From Pectobacterium polonicum (GTDB lineage Bacteria; Pseudomonadota; Gammaproteobacteria; Enterobacterales; Enterobacteriaceae), in NCBI RefSeq assembly GCF_005497185.1, contig NZ_RJTN01000003.1, positions 285,555 through 349,554 of the forward strand: a stretch of 64,000 bases of DNA, read 5' to 3'. A program made the translations under genes and the position numbers. Under the pieces are notes generated by a model. It made no database searches. It was not told the origin of the DNA and saw only the letters and a list, made by a program, of their open reading frames with translations. Numbering within the stretch: the first letter of the stretch is position 1; every line of letters starts with the position of its first letter. Shown piece by piece: positions 34,101-42,595 of this stretch.

Positions 34101-34166
34101 GGCGGCCAATTCGGTGGCGGCGTTACCGATAATGCCGCTCACCTGAAACTGAATATCCGTTTCTAA
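31134..34166 (+). CDS. Autotransporter with PAP2 acid-phosphatase passenger
   Basis: A 1010-residue type V secreted protein. After a signal peptide (about residues 1-24), residues 40-300 hold a class A/PAP2 phosphatase domain with all three signature motifs. These are K162-x6-R169-P170, PSGH (203-206, H206) and SR-x5-H-x3-D (S238, R239, H245, D249). Residues 400-640 contain passenger-type repeats such as GSGSLTKSGSGQLTLAG and SGSGTIGSLTVASG. The last 270 or so residues form the beta-barrel and end in a canonical aromatic (LKLNIRF). AAGGA precedes the ATG. The enzyme is expected to be exposed at the surface and hydrolyse phosphate esters there; the substrate is unknown. Confidence 0.88.
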   Translation: MTSPTKALLATAIASLIPFSISAAEAEPASAIDVLSGFNKFWTAGTAWNNGIPTTLGEIVLRQNIQTVIDIARSRTQAQEISAFEFDAQDANYAVIAGLGPLASILKTETGAFTTVDGIPDRAYSSRVSDGGNGLGSAASGLGKVVELVNAMRYPASTTPAKNNYNYPRPFRQTLDGEDLSWVLQRSLVARVPATGNGDGGFPSGHTNAGYLSAFGLAYAVPQQYSDLILRAGEIGYSRVVTGIHSPLDVIGGRMHATYYAIQDLIANPTLRAEAYDQAQAFFAGQCGGTITACYTSGRSAEAAYAQYQIDKALYAKYTFENAFTPIGDTRAAAVVPQNAEVLIETRYPYLTAAQQRDILATTSNASGGVMDNGMGYDRLNLFKAANGYGAFNSNVAVVMNAANGGLSAADLWLNDITGTGSLTKSGSGQLTLAGRNSWSGGTSVSDGTLVGTNGRAFGTGAIINNATLAFDINTDDTLANDISGSGILRKDGVAKLTYTGNGSSFTGTTQVTNGRLAINGSLGGSIVVADGATVSGSGTIGSLTVASGSTLAPGNSIGTLRVNGDLTLTNGAIYEVEVNPETTESDLIAVTGTATLGDASVLHVGQNGDYRIASTYTILTADNGISGTFGAVTSRYAFLDANLGYTANAVTMQLARNDITFASVATTANQSAAANAVESLGTGNAVYNAVAMLDRGAPQNAFDALSGEGYASLAGAMTRGALTVSDTVTEHARTTHDDNVWLNVYGGRHDANGANGTADTDYRSNGFLLGIDGALSDNMTLGIFAGADKGDVDVNGRRFSADVDNYQLGAYANYTYNRLGLTFGTVGSWGDIAAQRDVTVGSLNEKLSADLDARTLQVFGEARMKFDANVVTVEPFARLAHVASKMGSFSEAGGAAALGGEALKMDTTFSTLGVRLERSFGTQARAWTVNGSVGWRHAFGDIAPTARLHFIGADNYNVTGTPLAENSVRVEAGIGKKLTDNANLSLSYGGQFGGGVTDNAAHLKLNIRF

Positions 34167-34180
34167 AATACAATGACAAC

Positions 34181-34222
34181 GTAAGGCGATGGAAAAGCGT
34201 TTACCGCTTTACGTCGCCTTAC
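34181..34222 (+). terminator. Terminator after the autotransporter gene
   Basis: A two-part inverted repeat, GTAAGGCGA...TCGCCTTAC outside and AAAGCG/CGCTTT inside, begins 15 bases after the stop. It forms one long interrupted hairpin. Confidence 0.65.
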
Positions 34223-34744
34223 CATCGTCACCTCACTGTCGTTTATTTATTTGAAAAAAGGCAGATGAACGGATTACGTTAACGCTCAATTCATTCAGAA
34301 TAATCGCCTCTCATTATGAGCAATAAATACGAATGAAACGATATTAAAAAATAATCACTGGAATTAAATAATAACAAGGTAATAAAAACAGTGAATTTAA
34401 TATATCAACATGAACCACAAACCCACGCCAACATAACCATAAGTAATTAAAGTTATTTACATAACTTGCCGATTTTAAAAATCACCATAGGATGGTTTTC
34501 TGAATTTTATGGTTAAGGATGAAAGGCTGTAGTCTCAGATGCCGCCAAATACGTTCTGGGGAATAAAATCCCACTCTAGACGAAGAGTACAACACCAAGT
34601 CATGGTGTTTGATGCGATCGACGAGTCACTTATGCCCGTGTCACAACTTATGGCTCAGATGTTGAAATCACAATGAGATAGACCACTCAGATGAAGCATT
34701 ACATGAGTAAATCGGATATCAGCCTGCTACCTGGAAAACTGACG
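34223..34744. other. AT-rich gap before the cargo-like gene
   Basis: About 520 bases, strongly AT-rich over 34250-34500, with no convincing gene. A short perfect inverted repeat AACACCA/TGGTGTT lies near 34590-34608. The stretch from 34500 to 34690 is less AT-rich and could be a gene remnant, but I recognise nothing in it. Confidence 0.4.
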
Positions 34745-35542
34745 ATGATTAATCTAAATAACCTCCCCACCACCAAAAACATTGATATTCGAGACTCAGT
34801 GAAAACCCACTCATCTGCGGCAACAGGTGACACATCAAATAAAACGGCATCACCTGTGCTATCAACTGAATCAACAATAAAAGATAAAAGCAGCGTATCG
34901 TCACTGGCACGCCAGTTGAGTGCTGCCGCAGCACGCGCAGAAGCAAGGGATGCCAGTCATAGCCGTAGCGAACTGGCGTCGTATGCACAGTCTGTTATTC
35001 AGGAGTTGGCTGGCGTCAGTTACATAAACAGCCACAAAACACATGCTGAAGAATTACCCGCCACTGACGATCCCGAATTGCTCGCTCGTGCCAAACAGGC
35101 TAACGATTTCGCGAATGGCCACGGTACAAACCCCTTTAAAGGGCTATCCCGCGATCAGCTCGCGCTTATTACTTATGACGACAGCAAGACCTTTACCGTC
35201 AACGAGCGCAGGGCGGCATTACTCGAGTCGAGTGAACAGGGAAGTGCCTGGAGCCATTGGGTCGTGGCACAGAGCAAACAAGAATGGAACGCGGGGGAGT
35301 TTAAACAAACAGAATTCTTCAAGCTCGTCCTGAAACACCATGAAAGCTTACCGCTCATCGAACAGGTACAGGCTCCCGCCAACTACGAATCTCGGCTCAA
35401 TCATCTGATAGCAATGGATTACAATTTTGTAACCGGTGAGCCAGGAAAAAATGCGCATCCGCTGAACAGTCTGTTCGATTTGCTTTTACCGCGTAATGTC
35501 CAGATAGGAAGTCATATCACCACGACGGGAAAGGCTGAATAA
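34745..35542 (+). CDS. Uncharacterised cysteine-free protein, paralogue of the gene at 40424-41176
   Basis: About 265 residues with no cysteine, no signal peptide and no membrane segment. Residues 1-50 are Ser/Thr/Asn-rich. The shared core with the protein at 40424-41176 includes SxLARQLSxAA, DPELLARAKQA, NPF(K/R)G(L/M)SR(D/E)QLALI and FTVNERRAA. The start at 34745 aligns with the paralogue's N terminus and has GGAAA nearby; in-frame ATGs at 34691 and 34703 are alternatives. It converges on the exporter genes. The idea that it is an exported cargo is inference from context; no function is known to me. Confidence 0.65.
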   Translation: MINLNNLPTTKNIDIRDSVKTHSSAATGDTSNKTASPVLSTESTIKDKSSVSSLARQLSAAAARAEARDASHSRSELASYAQSVIQELAGVSYINSHKTHAEELPATDDPELLARAKQANDFANGHGTNPFKGLSRDQLALITYDDSKTFTVNERRAALLESSEQGSAWSHWVVAQSKQEWNAGEFKQTEFFKLVLKHHESLPLIEQVQAPANYESRLNHLIAMDYNFVTGEPGKNAHPLNSLFDLLLPRNVQIGSHITTTGKAE

Positions 35543-35580
35543 GCCGAATAAACAGTCCCATAGTCGTCAATTTTCGAGGA

Positions 35581-35632
35581 GGGTGTTCAGGGGGAAACCA
35601 ATAGCAAGCATGTGCTAATTTCCTGAACACCC
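35581..35632. terminator. Long-loop inverted repeat between convergent genes
   Basis: A perfect 11-bp inverted repeat GGGTGTTCAGG / CCTGAACACCC encloses 30 bases, between the cargo-like gene and the adaptor gene. It could be a weak bidirectional terminator or the ends of a small lost element. Confidence 0.4.
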
Positions 35633-35709
35633 ACTTCCGGCTCAAAAAATAGCAACCGCCATACTCACAATTACCGTTTCTGGTGCCATCAACACGCTTA
35701 CGGTGATAA

Positions 35710-36975
35710 TTAAGGGAGTTGCACTTCACCAGCTTCCAGGCCAGAGATTTCTACGCCCTGCGTCACGGTTTTCCCCAGCGTTACGTTGGTTTTCTTTGGT
35801 GATGCATCGGCAGTCTGGCGATAAATGACATAGGTATCGCCATGCTCATCGGTATGCACGGCCTGTGCAGGCACAGCGATACCTTGCTCATTACGATAGA
35901 CAATAATAGCCAGCCGTGCGCTCATTCCCAGTCGAATATTTTGCTTTAAGTCTGCCAACGGTGTATCAAGCGACACCACCACATCATAGTAAGCACCGCT
36001 GCCTGATATATCAGCAGCATCGGCCTGCATATCAATCGAAGCAATCTTGCCTGCCAGCGTCTGCCCGGCAAAGCCATCCCCGGTCACGTTAACTGCCATC
36101 CCCTCTTGTAACTGATGCAGGTCCGTTTCTTCTACCCGGGTTGCCACCTGAAAACGGTCCTGAGCAATAACACCAAACAGCGGTGTCCCTTGACTGACGA
36201 GTAAGCCAGGTTGGATGACCACAGGTTTGCCGTTATCCGGCATAGCGGGCCGTACCACAAAACCGCTGAACGGTGCCTTGACGTTCTGCCGTTCAACCTG
36301 AGTCGCCAACGCCTGATAACGAACCTGTGCATTGGTCAGTTCCATCTCCGCTATTTTGCGATCCTCACCGTTCGCACGTGCTAACACCGTTCGATACTCC
36401 TCTTGCGCCGCGATAACATCCTGCTCCTGAGTACGAATCTGCTGCTTTAACGTATCCACTTCCATTCGCGCAACAATGCCACGCTCGAACAGCGCCTGTG
36501 TATCCCGAAGATTGGCCTGCGTGTTGCTAAACGTTGACTGGGCTGAATTTACCGCACGCCGCGCCCGCGATACCTCAGAGCTTTGCTCCCACTGCTTGAG
36601 TGACTGCACCTCACGCTGTGCTTTGAGCAACTCAGCCTGCGCCTGACGGAGCTGAATCTCAATTTGTCCGGGGTCCAGTACCAGTAATGTTTGCCCTTGC
36701 TCGACGCGTTGCCCCTCACGCGCCAGTACCTCACGGATAACGCCTTCAAAAGGAGCCGCTAGCGTTGTCTGCGTCGCGGCCTGAATTCGTCCCACCAGCC
36801 CTAATTGATTTTCCAATCGCTGAGGCTGAATGGGTAGCCATTGCCCCTGAGGGACGCTTTCCTGCTCGCCCGAACGTCCAGTCAATAGCCACATAAACAC
36901 ACCAAGCGCCACAATCAGCGACACGACAATATAGTGACGCCGACGCAGTCGAGATAGAAAGCGATGTCTAATCAT
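35710..36975 (-). CDS. MacA/HlyD-type periplasmic adaptor protein
   Basis: The 421-residue membrane fusion protein links an inner-membrane ABC transporter to an outer-membrane channel. It has one N-terminal membrane anchor (VVSLIVALGVFMWLL), a lipoyl/barrel half near residues 65-100 (AAPFEGVIREVLAREGQRVE) and a long coiled coil at roughly 105-220. The second barrel half follows (VKAPFSGFVVRPAMPDNG) and then a beta-barrel domain. The start at 36975 overlaps the stop of the upstream channel gene by 8 bases; a longer reading from 37071 would overlap it by over 100 bases. Confidence 0.85.
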   Translation of the reverse strand: MIRHRFLSRLRRRHYIVVSLIVALGVFMWLLTGRSGEQESVPQGQWLPIQPQRLENQLGLVGRIQAATQTTLAAPFEGVIREVLAREGQRVEQGQTLLVLDPGQIEIQLRQAQAELLKAQREVQSLKQWEQSSEVSRARRAVNSAQSTFSNTQANLRDTQALFERGIVARMEVDTLKQQIRTQEQDVIAAQEEYRTVLARANGEDRKIAEMELTNAQVRYQALATQVERQNVKAPFSGFVVRPAMPDNGKPVVIQPGLLVSQGTPLFGVIAQDRFQVATRVEETDLHQLQEGMAVNVTGDGFAGQTLAGKIASIDMQADAADISGSGAYYDVVVSLDTPLADLKQNIRLGMSARLAIIVYRNEQGIAVPAQAVHTDEHGDTYVIYRQTADASPKKTNVTLGKTVTQGVEISGLEAGEVQLP

Positions 36976-38434
36976 TAAGTGCAATATCCCAGCTTTGTAA
37001 TGTAGTGCCCAGCGTCTCATCCAGTTCAGCCTGCGCATTAAGGTAGCTAATGAGCGCATTGAGACGGGCATTTTCCGCGTTGCGTAAATCGTTCTCGAAG
37101 CTCAACACCTGAAAGTTACTGGAACGGCCAACCGTGAGCTTTTCTCGCTCAATGTCCAGCTTACGGCGCGACAGATCTCGTGCACGTTGAGAAATCTCGA
37201 ACTGCCGCCAGCGTGTCCCGATATCACGCACCGCATTGGCAACATCACGTTCAAGCTGCTGCCTAACTTCATCCAACTGAATGTACTGATTACGCACATT
37301 GACCCGCGCTTGAACCTCAGCCTGACGGGTACTCAGATCGCCAATGGGGATCTCCACCTGAACACCAACATAATTTTCCCAGGTACGTGAAGTGCTATTC
37401 TGTGCCGCACGGTCACGCACCTGACTCGCGCCGCCGACTAGCGAGACATCCCACAGGCGATCATTACGTGCAACCGCCAGACTGAGCGACGCCTGCTCGT
37501 TAGCGATAATCTGTGCAAGGTAAGCAGGCCGAGAGGCTTCAGCCTGTTTCAACGCCTGCGCAGCGTTGACATCAACGCGCTGTGCCTGCATGGATTCCGT
37601 TGCCACAATCAGCGTATTTAAATCCAACGCCAGAAGTTGCAGCAACGCAAGCCGCGCGGTATCCAGTTGGTTTCTAGCTTCCTCATACGCCAATTCCTGC
37701 GTGGCAACTTCAGCTTCGGTTTGCACAATTTCAAACTCGGCCATACGCCCTGCGGCAATCATCGCACGGTTGACGTCAACCAGTTGGCGCGCACGCGCCA
37801 GAACATCACGAGCGATTTGCAGTTGCTCCTGTGAACGTAGAAGTTCCCGATAGGCAGCGATAATCTGCGTAATAGTCTGCGAGACCGTAGATTTCAGCGT
37901 CAGACGATTGAGTTGTTCAGTCAGGCGCGCAATATGAACTGGCGCGGTAGTGACATCTTTACCTGCCCCACGAAGCAAAGGCTGAATCACCGTGATGTTG
38001 GCACCATCGTTACGCGATAACCCTGCGTTATCAGCCTGCGTGTGGCGGTAGGTCCAGCCTAGGCTGAAGCGGGTGCCATAAGGCGTGAGCAATGTCGATG
38101 TTGGCGTCAGGTTGCCCTGCCGATAGCGATCGCTTTGATTGCGATTGGAAAGATAGCTACCCGTCAGCGACAATTTGGGAGTAAAACGATCCTCCGCGAC
38201 ACGCAGATCAAATTTCTGCGAGATACGATCCAGATAGGCGCTGCGGATCGCGCGATTGTCACGCAAACCAAGATAAATGGCATCGCTTAGCGTGAGATCG
38301 ATAGTTTGCGCATTTAGCGATACGCTAATGGTCGCCAGCCCTTGCCGCGTCGCCTGAGAAGGATTCAAAGCAGTTTCCGCGTACCCTTCATGAGCAGAAA
38401 ATAAAACCAGTAAACATAGGAGAGATTTACGCAT
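36968..38434 (-). CDS. TolC-family outer-membrane channel protein
   Basis: The 488-residue protein has a signal peptide (MRKSLLCLLVLFSAHEGYA) and two copies of the outer membrane efflux protein repeat. These are rich in long helices with Q, A, E and R, for example LTLKSTVSQTITQIIAAYREL and RQQLERDVANAVRDIGTRW. It should form a trimeric tunnel across the outer membrane. The start at 38434 overlaps the permease stop by 8 bases (ATGCGTAA). It is distinct from housekeeping TolC and dedicated to this exporter by position. Confidence 0.85.
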   Translation of the reverse strand: MRKSLLCLLVLFSAHEGYAETALNPSQATRQGLATISVSLNAQTIDLTLSDAIYLGLRDNRAIRSAYLDRISQKFDLRVAEDRFTPKLSLTGSYLSNRNQSDRYRQGNLTPTSTLLTPYGTRFSLGWTYRHTQADNAGLSRNDGANITVIQPLLRGAGKDVTTAPVHIARLTEQLNRLTLKSTVSQTITQIIAAYRELLRSQEQLQIARDVLARARQLVDVNRAMIAAGRMAEFEIVQTEAEVATQELAYEEARNQLDTARLALLQLLALDLNTLIVATESMQAQRVDVNAAQALKQAEASRPAYLAQIIANEQASLSLAVARNDRLWDVSLVGGASQVRDRAAQNSTSRTWENYVGVQVEIPIGDLSTRQAEVQARVNVRNQYIQLDEVRQQLERDVANAVRDIGTRWRQFEISQRARDLSRRKLDIEREKLTVGRSSNFQVLSFENDLRNAENARLNALISYLNAQAELDETLGTTLQSWDIALND

Positions 38435-39674
38435 CGCGTAGCGCCTGCACAGGTTCAAGCCGAGCCGCTGTTATCGCTGGACTAAGCCCAAAAAACAGGC
38501 CAATCGCCAATGAACTGCCAATACCGAGGGGAAGTGACAATACCGAGAGTGAAAAAGCAGACCAATCGGAAAAAAAGACAAACAGCCACGCAGCCGTGAC
38601 ACCACACACCGCCCCGATCAGGGCTCCACAAGCGGATAGCACAACGGCCTCCAATAAAAACAGCCCCGCAATATCGCGCGGTCGCGCGCCCAACGCCATA
38701 CGCACCCCGATTTCACGACGTCGTTCAGACACATTCATGACCATGACGTTCATCACCCCGACCCCACCGACCAACAGGGAAATCCCTCCCAGCCCCGCTA
38801 GCAACCATGAAAACATCCGTGATTGCTGCGCCATCCCCTCCAGCAACTGCCGTGGGATTTGCACATCGATATCCACCTTCGGCATCAGAGACACCAAATA
38901 ATCCTTTAGCTGCGAGCCCGTTTGTACCAGCGTGTCGCTGCTGCTGTTACGTGCAATCACGCTGATGATTTGTGGTGTTGGCATGACACGGCGCATACCA
39001 GAGATCGGCATCAGGATAGAGTCGTCAACTGAGACGGGAACCAAAGGGTTGTTCCCCTGCGGCTGAAGGATTCCTACGATCTCAAATAAGTATCCACCCA
39101 CCTGCACGCGTTCACCCAAGGCAGCCACGCCACCCTGCGATACCCATTGTTCCGCGACATTCGCCCCCAACACGATGTAAGTACTTTGTGCATCGAAATC
39201 GCTCAGGTAGCGACCTTGTGCGAGCTTTAATCCTAAGACTTCCGACAATTCAGCCCTGCTCCCCACAACCATGCCGGTAAACGAACGGCCGCGCAATCGC
39301 ACCTCAGTCGCAGTAATAATGAGAGCCGTTGCCGCTTTAATATCAGGCAAATTTTGTCGCAAAACGGGGATATCCAAATCCGCAGGAACCAAACCAATAG
39401 CATGACTCCCCACCCGATTCTGTACGGCCGCGACCAGCAGGTCGCTGCCCATGCCTTTGAATACCCCCATGGCTTCGGCTTCCGCGTTGTGCCCGATGTT
39501 AAGTAACGCAACGACAGAACCGCACCCTACCGCGATCCCCAGCAGGGCCAAAACGGCGCGCCGCCCTAGAAGAATGAGACTGTTCAATGGCTCAAGCAGA
39601 CGCTGTTGCAGCGAAGGACCATAGTGAGATTGTCGGGTCTGACACGCTTGCATTCGTAAACGACGGTCAGACAT
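38427..39674 (-). CDS. MacB/FtsX-type ABC transporter permease
   Basis: The 415-residue protein has the MacB layout. A first membrane helix (ALLGIAVGCGSVVALLNIG) is followed by a large periplasmic domain over about residues 60-270. Three more helices are clustered at the C terminus (LLAGLGGISLLVGGVGVMNVMV and onward), with the family motif SERRREIGVRMALGA. Unlike MacB itself, the ATPase is a separate gene. Such transporters act as mechanotransmission pumps that push periplasmic substrates out through TolC, so cargo may first need to reach the periplasm. Confidence 0.87.
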   Translation of the reverse strand: MSDRRLRMQACQTRQSHYGPSLQQRLLEPLNSLILLGRRAVLALLGIAVGCGSVVALLNIGHNAEAEAMGVFKGMGSDLLVAAVQNRVGSHAIGLVPADLDIPVLRQNLPDIKAATALIITATEVRLRGRSFTGMVVGSRAELSEVLGLKLAQGRYLSDFDAQSTYIVLGANVAEQWVSQGGVAALGERVQVGGYLFEIVGILQPQGNNPLVPVSVDDSILMPISGMRRVMPTPQIISVIARNSSSDTLVQTGSQLKDYLVSLMPKVDIDVQIPRQLLEGMAQQSRMFSWLLAGLGGISLLVGGVGVMNVMVMNVSERRREIGVRMALGARPRDIAGLFLLEAVVLSACGALIGAVCGVTAAWLFVFFSDWSAFSLSVLSLPLGIGSSLAIGLFFGLSPAITAARLEPVQALRDA

Positions 39675-40368
39675 GCTTCACCTCATGGATTCGACCGTCC
39701 CGCACATGAATGCACCGAGCCATACGACAAGCGATACCTTCATCATGTGTCACCATCACTAACGTCGTCCCTTGTTCGCGGTTCAATGCCAGCAATAGCG
39801 TGATGATGTCATCAGCCGTTTGGCTATCAAGGTTGCCGGTCGGTTCATCTGCGAGAAGAAGTGCTGGCTCACCAACCAGTGCGCGCGCAATAGCTACCCG
39901 CTGGCGTTGACCACCAGATAAATCAGCAGGGCGATGATGGGTTCGCTCGGCCAAACCAACGCGCGCCAGCTGTATTTGCGCGGCTTGTCGAGCAGCCTGC
40001 CGAGACATTCCACGATAGATCAAAGGCAGTGCGACGTTATCCAACGCGTCCAGACGCGGCAGCAAATTAAAACTTTGGAAGACGAAACCAATGACCTGAT
40101 TGCGCATGATGGCACGTTCATCAGCACTTGCCTTGGTCATATCTTGCCCAGCAAGCAGTAAACGCCCAGAAACGGGCTGATCGAGTAAACCGATGATATT
40201 GAGCAAAGTGCTTTTGCCAGAACCCGATGCGCCAACAATAGCGCAGCTTTGTCCGGCAGAAATGGATAGATAAATATCATGCAATACCGATTGAGAAGAA
40301 GCACCGGTACTGTAGGTGTGTGAAATAGCTTGTAAACAGATCAGGTCCGTTATTCTTGCATCAGACAT
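39667..40368 (-). CDS. MacB/LolD-type ABC transporter ATP-binding protein
   Basis: The 233-residue ATPase powers the permease encoded next to it. It has Walker A GASGSGKST, the Q-loop in FVFQSFNLLPRLD, the signature LSGGQRQRVAIARAL, Walker B LLLADEPTGNLD and the H-loop VTHD. The stop overlaps the permease start by 8 bases (ATGTCTGA). AGAGGCAAGG precedes its ATG. It lies 55 bases downstream of the cargo-like gene at 40424-41176, with no terminator in the gap, so the five genes probably form one transcript. Confidence 0.9.
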   Translation of the reverse strand: MSDARITDLICLQAISHTYSTGASSQSVLHDIYLSISAGQSCAIVGASGSGKSTLLNIIGLLDQPVSGRLLLAGQDMTKASADERAIMRNQVIGFVFQSFNLLPRLDALDNVALPLIYRGMSRQAARQAAQIQLARVGLAERTHHRPADLSGGQRQRVAIARALVGEPALLLADEPTGNLDSQTADDIITLLLALNREQGTTLVMVTHDEGIACRMARCIHVRDGRIHEVKHV

Positions 40369-40423
40369 CCTTGCCTCTTTGCCGATCCCCTAGAGCATCA
40401 CATGAATCGGATTATCCTACTGT

Positions 40424-41176
40424 TTATGCTTTAGGAAAAGCCAAACTCTCCGTCATACGATCCAGAAATGCTTGCAAGTTCTTTACGCTCTGAGGTAAGC
40501 CACCGCTTTCCGAAGCTTGAATCTGAGACAATAGCTGCGCATCGTATCCTTTCGGCAATTGTGCTTCTTCAATTGCTGGTAAGGATTTGTAATGCTTCAG
40601 AATCTCTGACAATGTATCAGAAGAGACTTGTCCAGTACGGTTATACTCCTCATCCATTTTGGCGATCGCTGCACGCTTCCACTGCTGCTCTTGATCATAA
40701 GACTCCATCCAGGCCGCACGTCTTTCATTGACGGTGAAATCACCACTTTCATCGTAGGCGATCAACGCTAACTGCTCGCGGGACATCCCCCTGAACGGAT
40801 TTGCACCATCACCATTCACGAAACGGGTCGCTTGTTTGGCCCTAGCTAATAACTCGGGGTCTTCTGTTTTAGGCACTTCGGCATCATGAGCGACTTTGTT
40901 CATATCATAGCTCGCGCCTAACAGCTTCTCAGTGACCGATCTGGCGATCGCCCCTAAACCATCACGATCGGTTCCTGCATCTCGGGCGACAGCCCGAACA
41001 GCAGCGTCGCTTAACTGACGAGCGAGTGCGGATACCTGAGTACTCTCATTGTTCGTCGCTGTTGCATTATTCTCTTGAGCCGATGCTATAGCCTTTTCAT
41101 CAACAGCGCTTTTTCCAACCGTATTGGCCGGCATATAACGGCTGGATACCGCATCAAGTGAATTTATTTTTTCCAT
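40424..41176 (-). CDS. Uncharacterised cysteine-free protein at the head of the exporter operon
   Basis: A 250-residue soluble protein, paralogue of 34745-35542, again with no cysteine, signal peptide or membrane segment. The first 45 residues are Ala/Asn/Thr-rich; the conserved core has ALARQLSDAA, DPELLARAKQAT, NPFRGMSREQLALIAYDES and FTVNERRAAW. GGGGCAGATT lies before the ATG. Because it is the first gene of an operon that continues into an ABC exporter, it is a candidate substrate or helper. That role is inferred from position only. Confidence 0.7.
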   Translation of the reverse strand: MEKINSLDAVSSRYMPANTVGKSAVDEKAIASAQENNATATNNESTQVSALARQLSDAAVRAVARDAGTDRDGLGAIARSVTEKLLGASYDMNKVAHDAEVPKTEDPELLARAKQATRFVNGDGANPFRGMSREQLALIAYDESGDFTVNERRAAWMESYDQEQQWKRAAIAKMDEEYNRTGQVSSDTLSEILKHYKSLPAIEEAQLPKGYDAQLLSQIQASESGGLPQSVKNLQAFLDRMTESLAFPKA

Positions 41177-41254
41177 AATCTGCCCCTATTTAAAAGCAGC
41201 GATGCAATGACATTGAGCGAACCGCGGTGCTATACCAGCAAAGCTGAGCGAGTC

Positions 41255-41286
41255 AAAAAAGGGACGTCAATGATGCATGACGTCCC
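41255..41286 (-). terminator. Terminator downstream of the small secreted protein gene
   Basis: On the minus strand a 9-bp stem GGGACGTCA / TGACGTCCC with an 8-base loop is followed by six T. It ends the transcript of the gene at 41376-41843 before the exporter operon. Confidence 0.8.
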
Positions 41287-41375
41287 CATGACATACATAA
41301 CAATAGCGCTAGCGATGCGTTTTATACAAAAAAGCGACCTCTCGCCTCTATCAGCAAAAATACATCGCCTACTTA

Positions 41376-41843
41376 TTATTTCATTGTGAATTCAACATTC
41401 CACGCATATGTGGATAAGCTCTGTGAAGTAATCGTTGCAGTACAGACAGCCCCACCGCTCCCCTCCGCTGATTTATTCCATTTTGGCGCCTTTTTAGGGC
41501 CGCCAGGATTAAAAAGGCCGCCAGGAATGATGGTATTTACGAAGGTAGTACCGAATACGCACGTTTTACTGCCCATGGTATAACGAACAATTGCGGCATT
41601 AGCATCAGGGCTGATGACATTCTGAACCCGATAAATATCAGATCCCTTCGCAAGAACAGTCGTAGCGGGTTTGGGGCTGGCGCTGGCGTTAGTACTGACT
41701 TCATTGTTAGTAATAACTTTGTATGTCGCGGTTTCGTTGCCCAAATTTTTGAAAGTCACAGTCACTGGAGGCCCAGCATAAGCCGCTCCAGCAGCAAACA
41801 TAGAAGTCACAATACTAGCCAGAAGCACCTTTTTAAAAGTCAT
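41376..41843 (-). CDS. Small secreted protein of unknown function
   Basis: From the ATG at 41843 (GGAG nine bases upstream) the product has 155 residues. A clear signal peptide (MTFKKVLLASIVTSMFAAGAAYA) is followed by about 130 residues that look beta-rich. There are two cysteines (KTCVFG and AVCTATI) that could form a disulphide in the periplasm. I do not recognise the family. It differs from the neighbouring cysteine-free proteins in having a Sec signal, and its terminator separates it from the exporter operon. Confidence 0.65.
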   Translation of the reverse strand: MTFKKVLLASIVTSMFAAGAAYAGPPVTVTFKNLGNETATYKVITNNEVSTNASASPKPATTVLAKGSDIYRVQNVISPDANAAIVRYTMGSKTCVFGTTFVNTIIPGGLFNPGGPKKAPKWNKSAEGSGGAVCTATITSQSLSTYAWNVEFTMK

Positions 41844-41858
41844 CGCACTTTTCTCCAT

Positions 41859-42595
41859 GTGTTAATGTTTTTTTGCTTGTATGACGGAACATCCGCCCAG
41901 CTCAGATGCGGCACAGACCTTGAATCTGCGCCACAAATCCATTCCAGTGGCGACGTAATATTACTTCCCCCACCATAATTCCAGAGGATCGCTAAAAAAA
42001 TAACGTTAATCTTTGTGAAATTTAACGGCAAAGGTGAAAAAAACTTTAATTTATTTTCCTATAAACTCGTCGACATCATAAAGCATCAGAAATAATAAAA
42101 ACCAACCGCAACAAATAAAAACACACACAGAAAAAACGATGATCACAGTAATAATTACCGTGATCATACTATTGAATACCAACATCAATTAAAAAATCAC
42201 AGTCTAATCACAGACATGAATGATATATATTATGGAGAAATCAGCACCGTTATAGGCAAACAACATTCGACACACTTTAATGTTCATCGGTTAGATTTAT
42301 TTTTTATAAACATTAAATTTTACTTTTCTTATTCCGTTAATAATGGATAGTGACTGCGGAATTCGTATAGGGCACCCAACCTCGCTGTAATACACTGGCT
42401 GGAAGGAAATCGTCATATAGGAACCGTTAACAAAGTACTGGATCTGCTGACACAATGGTTGGACGTTTATTGCCCCGTAACAAGGCTGTCAAGAGACTGA
42501 CATCCTGATATCGATAGCAAAAAATACCACCATGATGCCTGATGCAGAAAAGCGCTGTAATGCGTAAAAAAACGTAAGAATACCCAGGAGAAATT
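41859..42595. other. Long AT-rich intergenic region
   Basis: About 740 bases between two divergent genes for secreted proteins. It is strongly AT-rich over 42000-42350, as in horizontally acquired enterobacterial DNA silenced by H-NS. I see no gene or repeat; it probably holds both promoters. Confidence 0.5.

Noticed and set aside
34500..34690. Possible transposase remnant upstream of the cargo-like gene
   Set aside because: Short readable stretches exist but stops are frequent and nothing matches a transposase I know.
41409..41417. A third perfect DnaA box
   Set aside because: It is single, inside a coding sequence and 15 kb from the pair near queG, so chance is the simplest explanation.
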